57,596 nucleotides of DNA, taken from NCBI GenBank assembly GCA_016787525.1, contig JAEUUP010000112.1:1-57596 (forward strand). Reading direction: 5' to 3'. A model generated the notes under the pieces. The model was not told where the DNA came from. It did no database searches and was given only the letters and a program-made list of their open reading frames with translations. This document shows, in pieces, positions 35,458 through 42,854 of the stretch. The position numbers and the translations under genes were made by a program. Origin of the DNA: Saprospiraceae bacterium. GTDB lineage: Bacteria; Bacteroidota; Bacteroidia; Chitinophagales; Saprospiraceae. Position 1 is the first letter of the stretch. Each line of letters opens with the position of its first letter.

Positions 35458-37836
35458 TTATTTTTCTAAAACTATTTTCTTGATTGTATTTTTTCCAATT
35501 TTAACAAAATATAGTCCATTGGGCAAATCTGACAAATTGAATATAAATTGTTGATTGTTAACATTTTGAACCGTTTTTAGTGATTGTCCAAGGCTATTCA
35601 AAACAGCCAAATTACTGAGGGGGTCGCCTGTGGTTGTGATGGTTATTTCGCCTGTGGTTGGGTTCGGTGCAAGCGTAATTTTACCAAAATTATCAACTTC
35701 ATTGGTCGCAGTCGCAGACTCATTGTTTTTGCCAAAAGTCGAAGCTTTGATGACAAAACTGCCTGTTCCATTAGGAATCCGCGACAAACTGCGGTCGTCA
35801 ACCTGAGAGCCAAAGGTCAAACTATCCACAATCTGTGTACTGGCATTGACCAAAGCTAAAAACTCACCACTTTTGGAGAGTTTGAAATTAGCGTGGTATT
35901 TACCAGTCGAGTTTTGACTGCTGTCTTCATCTGCCCACACGATGAGATAACCACCTGCTGGAATCGTCGTGTTGGCAGGAAAAGTCCATTTTGACAAATT
36001 TGCTGAGTTGTCTGTGATATGATAACCACTGATATTAACTGTTTGTGTCCCCTTATTGTACAACTCAATCCAATCGTCGTATTCGTTAAACTCGTCTTTG
36101 ACCGTCACTGTATTGGATGCCATGATTTCATTGATAACAATGTCGCCCACAGCCGAACCATTGGTTTGCACTTGATAGACGTAAATATCGTGTTCTGCTC
36201 CAACAGGTGCGTAAGAAATACTTTTTGCAGCATTGTTGGCTGTGGCTTCAATGTAGTAGCGCACCCATGTTGAAGCGGCTTGCGAAGGTATTGAAGCAGC
36301 AAAAACACCATCATTGGCTGCGCCGTCGTTGTGTGTGCCATCGTCGTACATCAGCACTTTGTCGAACTTGCCAGAAATGCCAATACCATAGTACAATGTC
36401 ACTTTTGATACCCCCTCAGTATGTGTCACTTTGGTGCGAACTGTCGTGCTTTGGTATGCCGTGGGTACTTTCCATGCCGTGTTGTCTGTATAATAAGCTG
36501 TTTGACTGATAGTTGGCGCGACTTGTGCGACTTCTGTATTTGCCAAAACATAGTTCCTACGTGTTGTGATAAACGTTTTCAAAGCGTTGACACCTGCTTG
36601 CCACTGAGCGTAAGTCACCAATTTAATCGGGTCTTTTTGGATAGATGTATCTGAAAGAGCGTAATAACGATTCAAAATGGCGTTTGCAGAGTCCGTACTC
36701 ATCGTTTCACTGACCAAAGTTCTGAAATGTGCCAAATAGCGTTGACGAATATTGGGTACAGCCAAAAGACGATTCATAAGTGGATAATTCACTTTGGTTT
36801 CGTTGTAAAAAGGACTCCATGAAGCAGCGGCGGCGGATGCCATGGTACTGTTGGCATCGTAATCAAGGGTCACAAAACGCCCTGTCTCAGCATCTTGATA
36901 CACATAATAGTCCATTTTGCCTTTATAAATATAGCTGTCATCGTCGCAATAAAGTGCTTCACTTGCCAAATGCCACAATACTTTGTCAATATCTAAGTAA
37001 TTTTTCAACGAGTCCTCCAATATACTGAGGGGGGTCTGATTCAGAATCTTGCACATCTTTGGCATATCAACCCAGGGTTGCGCTTTGTCGCTGCTCTTGA
37101 GCGTGTAGTATTTTTTGTAAGCTGTGGTATCATCGCCCAGATAGTTCAAAGCTGCCGTACCATCGCCCCAACCTGCACCACTTCCACCTGTACTACCGGG
37201 CGGCACATCGGCACGCCAATTTGAGCCGTTGTTACTCAGAAACCACTCTTCGAGGAAATCTTTGTTGATTTGTTGCACGTTTTGATAAATGCCATAATCT
37301 CCATCATTCACATACAATCGGACAAAATTGGCTTTGCAAGCTGCTGAATGGCGACGCACTTGATGATAGTAAAAAATTTCGCGCATCATCGAAGCATCTT
37401 GAAAAGAATTATTGAGATTCAATGTTTTATAGCCTTTGAAATCTTGTGTTGGTTTCACAAAGTCGGCTGATATATTAAAGGATTTTTTCAACACATTGCG
37501 CACACCACTGTATGACGTATTACCTTTGAATCGCACACCTACACTGTCATAACTTTTGCCATTGAGCCACATGGTCGCAGGGATATTGGTTTTTGAGGTA
37601 TAGTTATTGGCCAATAAAGTCAGGTAATTCGCTTGCGGAAAATACAAACGGATTTGCGGAATTTCGCCTTCATCATAAAGTCCTGTCGTAGGCTTGCCAC
37701 CTGTGTGCAACGTGCGACCATCGGCAGAAAAATAGTATTCTTTGGGTAGATTTTGTCCCCACATGAGTGTTGTGAGGCAAAAAAAAGAAAAGGCAATAAG
37801 GCTTTGGAAAATAGAGCGATGTACAGTTAACTTCAT
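35458..37836 (-). CDS. CotH-family protein with lamin-tail and type IX sorting domains (copy 1)
   Basis: A secreted 792-residue protein. After the signal peptide (FSFFCLTTLMWGQ) comes the CotH kinase-like domain (about 40-420): VGVRFKGNTSY, KKSFNI, LNNSFQDASMMRE and YVNDGDYGIYQNV, then the DYDAN motif in RFVTLDYDANSTM. A beta module (about 460-565), a lamin-tail domain (INEIMASNTVTVKDEF to ADEDSSQNSTGKYHANFKL) and a Por sorting domain (ITLAPNPTTGEITI) follow. CotH domains phosphorylate proteins in spore formers; activity here is not proven. It is the first gene of the DUF4956-HlyD-TolC series. Three 10-mers (35613, 36412, 37023) lie inside. Confidence 0.88.
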   Translation of the reverse strand: MKLTVHRSIFQSLIAFSFFCLTTLMWGQNLPKEYYFSADGRTLHTGGKPTTGLYDEGEIPQIRLYFPQANYLTLLANNYTSKTNIPATMWLNGKSYDSVGVRFKGNTSYSGVRNVLKKSFNISADFVKPTQDFKGYKTLNLNNSFQDASMMREIFYYHQVRRHSAACKANFVRLYVNDGDYGIYQNVQQINKDFLEEWFLSNNGSNWRADVPPGSTGGSGAGWGDGTAALNYLGDDTTAYKKYYTLKSSDKAQPWVDMPKMCKILNQTPLSILEDSLKNYLDIDKVLWHLASEALYCDDDSYIYKGKMDYYVYQDAETGRFVTLDYDANSTMASAAAASWSPFYNETKVNYPLMNRLLAVPNIRQRYLAHFRTLVSETMSTDSANAILNRYYALSDTSIQKDPIKLVTYAQWQAGVNALKTFITTRRNYVLANTEVAQVAPTISQTAYYTDNTAWKVPTAYQSTTVRTKVTHTEGVSKVTLYYGIGISGKFDKVLMYDDGTHNDGAANDGVFAASIPSQAASTWVRYYIEATANNAAKSISYAPVGAEHDIYVYQVQTNGSAVGDIVINEIMASNTVTVKDEFNEYDDWIELYNKGTQTVNISGYHITDNSANLSKWTFPANTTIPAGGYLIVWADEDSSQNSTGKYHANFKLSKSGEFLALVNASTQIVDSLTFGSQVDDRSLSRIPNGTGSFVIKASTFGKNNESATATNEVDNFGKITLAPNPTTGEITITTTGDPLSNLAVLNSLGQSLKTVQNVNNQQFIFNLSDLPNGLYFVKIGKNTIKKIVLEK

Positions 37837-38002
37837 TTTAGGTCGTTTTAATACGTTTGAAAATAATTCTATCTTATTAGTCGAGAACGCCTTAACATAC
37901 TGAGGGGTTGCGTTGAACGCTCATCTATATGTATTAAAAACAGGTTTGTCAGAAAAATTGAATTTTACTATTTAATTTTTCAAAAAAATCAAACCTTTAC
38001 AG

Positions 38003-39262
38003 ATGAAAATTGAACACTATCCTATTACCATCATTGGTGCTGGCCCTGCTGGTGCCGCTACGGCTCTAAAATTAGACCGTTTGGGCATTCCCTGTATTTT
38101 AGTTGATAAAGCCACTTTTCCGCGCGATAAAGTCTGTGGTGACGGCATCAGTCATCGTGTTGTTGATATTCTCAAACGTTGGATTGACCCCGCCATAGTT
38201 GAGCGATTCGCTGCAGCTCAGAACATTCAGTTAGACTCTTGGGGATTGCTCGTCGAAGGTACTAAAAATAATAGATTAGACATTGGCTATCTCACTTATT
38301 ATAACAAACAAACGGATATATCTCCTGGCTTTGTTTGCAAACGTTGGGAATTTGATAATTTTTTGGTTCAAGAAGTCAAAAATAACTCTTTGATAAAATT
38401 TTATGACAATACCGAAATCGTTGATTTTCAAAAAAATACTGAGGGGTGGCTTATTAATAGTAAAAACAACAAACTCGTCATTCAGACACAGTTGTTGATT
38501 GTGGCGGATGGCGCACAGTCGCGGTTTGCGCGCCTTTTTGGTGGCATAACACTTGACCCCAAGCACTATATGGCTTCTGTAAAAGCCTACTACAAAGGCG
38601 TATCGGGGTTTCATAAAGACAATTTTCTCGAATTTTATTTTCTAAAAAACTTTCTACCCGGCTACTTTTGGATTTTCCCTTTGCCCAACGGTGAAGCCAA
38701 TGTGGGCATCGCTATTGTGTCGGAGGAGGTGTCGAAAAGGAAATTAAATTTAAAAAAATGCCTTGCAGAAGTCATAGAAACCACACCAAAATTCAAAGCA
38801 CGGTTCGAGAATGCCGAATTGATAAGTGAGGTTCAAGGTTTTGGTCTGCCATTGGGATCGAAAAAACGACAACTATCGGGGGACAATTATCTATTGGTCG
38901 GCGATGCGGCCAGTCTTATTGACCCTTTGACGGGAGAAGGTATTGCGAATGCCATTTTAAGCGGCGCAGTAGCTGCCGAGCAAGCGGTGCAATGTCTAAA
39001 ACAAAATGATTTTTCAGCCACCATACTGAGGGGGTACGACGAGCGCATCTATCGTATGCGTGGACAAGAGTTCAAAATGAGTTATCGTTTGCAAAAATGG
39101 TTCAAAAGTCCTTTATTTTTCAACACATTAATCTGGATTATTTCAAAGAACAAACCTTTAGCACGCACTTTTGCTTACGTTTTCAACGATACTCATCTGA
39201 AAAAACAACTTTTACAACCCAGTTGGTGGTGGAAAGTGTTGCGCAACAAACACGCCGTCTGA
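38003..39262 (+). CDS. Geranylgeranyl-reductase-family FAD oxidoreductase
   Basis: A 419-residue flavoprotein. The dinucleotide-binding motif is ITIIGAGPAGAATALKL, followed by DKATFPRDKVCGDGIS, the family's PxxKxCGxG motif. The second FAD motif is NYLLVGDAASLIDPLTGEGI. Members reduce isoprenoid double bonds or act on menaquinone and carotenoid precursors; the substrate here is unknown. It stands alone on the plus strand between two minus-strand CotH genes. Two 10-mers lie inside (38437 TEG; 39024 ILRG). It ends in a good terminator. Confidence 0.9.
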   Translation: MKIEHYPITIIGAGPAGAATALKLDRLGIPCILVDKATFPRDKVCGDGISHRVVDILKRWIDPAIVERFAAAQNIQLDSWGLLVEGTKNNRLDIGYLTYYNKQTDISPGFVCKRWEFDNFLVQEVKNNSLIKFYDNTEIVDFQKNTEGWLINSKNNKLVIQTQLLIVADGAQSRFARLFGGITLDPKHYMASVKAYYKGVSGFHKDNFLEFYFLKNFLPGYFWIFPLPNGEANVGIAIVSEEVSKRKLNLKKCLAEVIETTPKFKARFENAELISEVQGFGLPLGSKKRQLSGDNYLLVGDAASLIDPLTGEGIANAILSGAVAAEQAVQCLKQNDFSATILRGYDERIYRMRGQEFKMSYRLQKWFKSPLFFNTLIWIISKNKPLARTFAYVFNDTHLKKQLLQPSWWWKVLRNKHAV

Positions 39263-39266
39263 CAAG

Positions 39267-39297
39267 GAGGCTGTATCAAATGCTGCGATACAGCCTC
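39267..39297. terminator. Bidirectional intrinsic terminator
   Basis: GAGGCTGTATC (39267-39277) pairs perfectly with GATACAGCCTC (39287-39297) between converging genes. Confidence 0.9.
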
Positions 39298-39314
39298 GTT
39301 TGTATCACTGACAA

Positions 39315-41639
39315 TTATTTCTGTACAACGACTTTTTGAACAGTATTTTTACCAACTTTTACAAAATAAAAACCATTGGGGAGGTCTGATAAATCCAATG
39401 TATATTGCTGACTCTCAATATTTTTCACCGATTTCATTTGTTGCCCAATATTGTTGAAAATAGCAACACTACTGAGGGGGTTGTTCTCTGCCAAAATCAC
39501 AATTTCACCAGTCGTCGGGTTGGGTGCGATTGTAATCTTATCTGTACTGACTAAGTCGCTCGTAGCATTGGGCGATTCGTTGTTTTTACCAAAAGTCGAA
39601 CCTCTGATAACAAAATTGCCTGTGCCGTTCGGAATGCGCGCATAGCCTCTATCATCCACTTGTTGTCCAAAAGTTAAGCTGTCCAAAATCTGACCTGAAG
39701 CATTGACTAAGGCTAAAACTTCACCGCTTTTTGAGAGTTTGAAATTCGCATGGTACTTACCTGTTGAGTTTTGGCTACTGTCTTCGTCTGCCCAAACGAT
39801 GAGATAGCCACCTGCTGGAATCGAAGTATTGGCTGGGAAAGTCCATTTCGTCAAGTTCGATAGATTGTCCGTGATGTGATAGCCACCGATATTAACAGCT
39901 TGTGTGCCTTTGTTGTACAACTCAATCCAGTCGTCGTACTGATTGAATTCGTCTTTTACTGTCACCGTATTGGAAGCCATGACTTCATTGATAACCACAT
40001 CGCTGGCTACGAGGCTCGTTGTGATGCGATAATACTCGTGTTCCGATCTTTCTGGTGAAAAGATACCTGCATTGGCGTTTTCTGCCCAGATATAGTATTC
40101 AATCGCTCCTGTTGTCAGTTTGAAACCATAGCCAAAGACACCGTCGTTGGCAGCACCATCTTTGTGCAAACCATCGTCAAACATCTGAACACGACGGAAA
40201 TAGTCGGTACTCTTCAAGCGATAACCAATCAAAACGCCATTTGCTGAATGACCTGTCACCTTCGCCGTCACCCAAACAGAGTCATTGAGTCGCACGTTGG
40301 ATGTCGTAGCAATGTTGGAAATCGTCGGTGGTGTCGCTTTCATGACGGAGAGGGTATCTAAGTATTTGATTTTATTTTCAACCAAACTCACAATGCCCGG
40401 GGTACTGCTCGTGCCACCGGGACCGCCACCTGTGCCTGTTGCACCATAATAGAAATTAGTCAAAAACTGGGCGTAAGTTGTCAGTTTGTTTGGGTCATTT
40501 TGAAACTCTGTATTGATGATTGCTCGAATTTGCTCGCCTCTTGTGCGGTATTTGCCTGTCTTGAACGTTTCATTGTTCATCGTACGCATATGAGCGATGT
40601 ACATTTTACGGAAACGATCATTAGTCAATAGTTTAGAAATCAATGGCTTAGAGGCGTTTGCTTCGTGAGTAAATGGCGATAGCTTAGCGGCACTCAATGA
40701 ATCGAGTTGTGTTCCAGGTCCAACACCTCCGCCAACACCACCAGGGAAACCACCAAATGACATGTTCAAATCCCAAATAATCGGAATGAAACGCCCATTG
40801 TCATCGCGCCAGAGGTAATAATTTTGAGTAAAAGCACCCGTGTAACTATCCAAATTGACATAAAGAATATTGAATGCCAGCATCCAAAGTGCATGATCAA
40901 CATCTAAGATTTTCTCAATTTCTGTGGTTTTGTTGTTCAAAGTATCGCATAAGTGAATTAATTGCTTCCAACCGTAGTCCGAATAAATTTCATATGAACT
41001 TTTATAACTCGCTGAATCTGTTCCCAAATAAGCCAGTGACGATGCACCACCGCTACCACCCATGAGTGAAGGCGGCGTTCCTTTTACGAAAATATTGCCG
41101 TCAGATGAAGGAAATTTTTTCTTGCAAAATGACTTGGTGATGGCTTCTGTATTTGTATAAAGTCCAATATAGGTATCGTTGACCCACAATTTGGCATAGT
41201 TGGCACGTGGCAAATTGGTGTAGGGCTGCATCAAGTCGTAGCTTAGAGCTTCACGTACGGCTGATGGGTCAGAAAAAATATTAGACAATTTGATGTCCTT
41301 ATACCCTTGATAATCTTGGTTTTTAACATTATCCAATTCGATATGCCAAGGATTTTTGACCCGTGTTGAGCTAAAGGATGAGTTGCCTTTGTACTTCACA
41401 CCTACTGAGTCAAACGTTACGCCGTTGATAATGACTTTTTGGCAAACAGTGTAGGGTTCAGCCGTTGAAGAAGCAGCTGTAACGAGTAAACTGTTCCAGT
41501 TCGATTGAGTAAAATAGACTTTTATCTCCTGAATTTTATTCATGTCGTAAAAATCTTGTCCAAAAAGGTTGGACATACTGAGGGGGAGTAACAAGAGACT
41601 CCAAAGGCATTTTTTTAAAGTAGAAAAATTTATCATCAT
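39315..41639 (-). CDS. CotH-family protein with lamin-tail and type IX sorting domains (copy 2)
   Basis: A secreted 774-residue paralogue of the product of 35458-37836. The signal peptide is LWSLLLLPLSMSNLFGQ. The CotH domain carries VGVKYKGNSSFSSTR, IKLSNIFSDPSAVREAL, WVNDTYIGLYTN and PIIWDLNMSFGG. A Gly-rich loop (GGFPGGVGGGVGPG) sits after the last motif, unlike in copy 1. The lamin-tail domain is almost the same as in copy 1, and the sorting domain is ITIAPNPTTGEIVI. The frame is open to 41828 but runs through a repeat-rich leader, so MMINFSTL at 41639 is chosen. 10-mers lie at 39470 (the same site as in copy 1) and 41576 (signal peptide). Confidence 0.88.
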   Translation of the reverse strand: MMINFSTLKKCLWSLLLLPLSMSNLFGQDFYDMNKIQEIKVYFTQSNWNSLLVTAASSTAEPYTVCQKVIINGVTFDSVGVKYKGNSSFSSTRVKNPWHIELDNVKNQDYQGYKDIKLSNIFSDPSAVREALSYDLMQPYTNLPRANYAKLWVNDTYIGLYTNTEAITKSFCKKKFPSSDGNIFVKGTPPSLMGGSGGASSLAYLGTDSASYKSSYEIYSDYGWKQLIHLCDTLNNKTTEIEKILDVDHALWMLAFNILYVNLDSYTGAFTQNYYLWRDDNGRFIPIIWDLNMSFGGFPGGVGGGVGPGTQLDSLSAAKLSPFTHEANASKPLISKLLTNDRFRKMYIAHMRTMNNETFKTGKYRTRGEQIRAIINTEFQNDPNKLTTYAQFLTNFYYGATGTGGGPGGTSSTPGIVSLVENKIKYLDTLSVMKATPPTISNIATTSNVRLNDSVWVTAKVTGHSANGVLIGYRLKSTDYFRRVQMFDDGLHKDGAANDGVFGYGFKLTTGAIEYYIWAENANAGIFSPERSEHEYYRITTSLVASDVVINEVMASNTVTVKDEFNQYDDWIELYNKGTQAVNIGGYHITDNLSNLTKWTFPANTSIPAGGYLIVWADEDSSQNSTGKYHANFKLSKSGEVLALVNASGQILDSLTFGQQVDDRGYARIPNGTGNFVIRGSTFGKNNESPNATSDLVSTDKITIAPNPTTGEIVILAENNPLSSVAIFNNIGQQMKSVKNIESQQYTLDLSDLPNGFYFVKVGKNTVQKVVVQK

Positions 41640-41743
41640 TCGTTTAGTATTGATTTTGAAATATTTATAAAACTCAAAATTACCTCTAAATTTGATAGCG
41701 ACATTTAAAAATGTTAAATACTCACTGTTTTTCGCTTCGCTCT

Positions 41744-41766
41744 CCTCCAAAGGAGTCCTTTGGACA
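41744..41766 (-). repeat. Degenerate long-form element lacking its ends
   Basis: On the plus strand it reads CTCC-AAA-GGAG followed by TCC-TTT-GGA, the two mini-hairpins of the long form. The outer CCCC and AGTA are missing. Confidence 0.65.
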
Positions 41767-41793
41767 AAATGCGTGCATTGGAATAATCTTTTC

Positions 41794-41844
41794 AGAGCGA
41801 AGTCAATTTTTGAGCTTTTCAAGCTCAAAAATTGACTTCGCTCT
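41794..41844. repeat. Perfect 24-bp inverted repeat with 3-nt loop
   Basis: The left arm, 41794-41817 (starts AGAGCGAAGTCAATTTTTGA), is exactly complementary to the right arm at 41821-41844. It lies in a minus-strand intergenic region and could be a terminator of the DUF4249 gene or a palindromic repeat. Confidence 0.85.
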
Positions 41845-41972
41845 ATAAAAAATTATTTCTGTAACGAGGGAGCTTGCAACCAATGTTGTGTATATTCTTA
41901 GCATTTGTCTATGTCGGTATCAAAATTAGACACCCATTTTTGTAAAAACTTGCTCTTGTCAAAAGGCTTTAT

Positions 41973-42779
41973 TTAAGGCTTCTTAACATACAATCGTAAG
42001 GTATCGGCTGCAAAACCTGTAAATATACCCAAACCGTTGTCTATATTAGTAGGTGGCGGTGTCAAATTGAGTGAACTATTGCCATTCTCTTCATACAAAG
42101 CCGCATATTCGGGTTGAACGTGCATCAAATACACATCAAAATTGCCATAATATTGCAAACGAGGTGGTTCGATTTCTGCACCATTTGTTTGCGTAGGACG
42201 ATTAAATAGTGGTGGTCTGTTGCGCCCGCCAAAATTGATGATGCCACCAAAAATAGATTCGGGCGATGTTTCCAAATTTTTGAATGCGGTCAAATAAAAC
42301 GTTTGGTCGCTGTTTGTCCACGTCAATTTCACAGGGTCAGGAAAGGTTGGACGTACGCCACCACCTGGCGTAAAAGGTGTAATCGTCACTTCCGACGCAC
42401 TCATTTTAAAGTCTTTGGGTTTAGGCGGAATCGTCGTGGTAGCAGTTATAGTTTTGCCATTGTAGTCGAATTTCAATTTATACGTTTTTTCTGCTATAAT
42501 TCGCGTACTCGACACATAATGCCCCGAATCAACTGATGTCAGTGCAATGGTTTTACCTTCTGTCTCTAATGTGACAACTAAGTTATTGATGGGTTCGGCA
42601 GTTGTGGTAGAGTCTTGACCAAAAGGTATTTCTTTTTTTATCAAAATATCTATGGTGTCACCCGCCGCTAAATAACCCTCTACGACGGCTCTCGGTGCGT
42701 AATTACTGAGGGGGTCGGTTTTGGTGCAACTGCCGCAAAATGTGACGATTATGAGTATACTGTATATTATATTTTTCAT
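41973..42779 (-). CDS. DUF4249 lipoprotein
   Basis: A 268-residue lipoprotein with lipobox TFCGSC (IIYSILIIVTFCGSC) and the DUF4249 opening RAVVEGYLAAGDTIDILI. Further family features are GHYVSSTRIIAEKTYKLKF and TATTTIPPKP. Such proteins are regularly encoded directly after a TonB-dependent receptor and are thought to act with it at the outer membrane. The start MKNIIYS at 42779 is chosen over an earlier ATG because it gives a proper signal peptide. The 10-mer at 42704 encodes DPLSN just after the lipidated cysteine. Confidence 0.87.
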   Translation of the reverse strand: MKNIIYSILIIVTFCGSCTKTDPLSNYAPRAVVEGYLAAGDTIDILIKKEIPFGQDSTTTAEPINNLVVTLETEGKTIALTSVDSGHYVSSTRIIAEKTYKLKFDYNGKTITATTTIPPKPKDFKMSASEVTITPFTPGGGVRPTFPDPVKLTWTNSDQTFYLTAFKNLETSPESIFGGIINFGGRNRPPLFNRPTQTNGAEIEPPRLQYYGNFDVYLMHVQPEYAALYEENGNSSLNLTPPPTNIDNGLGIFTGFAADTLRLYVKKP

Positions 42780-42854
42780 CGCTGAATTTATTACTGATTT
42801 GATTGAATTAATGATTTTTATCACTGATTCAGAAGTATTTTGATTGCTGTTTAA

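Larger units (their letters stand above)
41640..41972. other. Repeat-bearing gap upstream of the second CotH gene
   Basis: 333 bp without a gene. It holds a degenerate long form of the dispersed element (41744-41766) and a perfect 24-bp inverted repeat (41794-41844). The rest is AT-rich with no clear promoter. Confidence 0.7.

Noticed and set aside
41640-41828. N-terminal extension of the second CotH protein
   Set aside because: The frame is open, but it crosses the inverted repeat and decayed long element and would hide the signal peptide; the start at 41639 is better.
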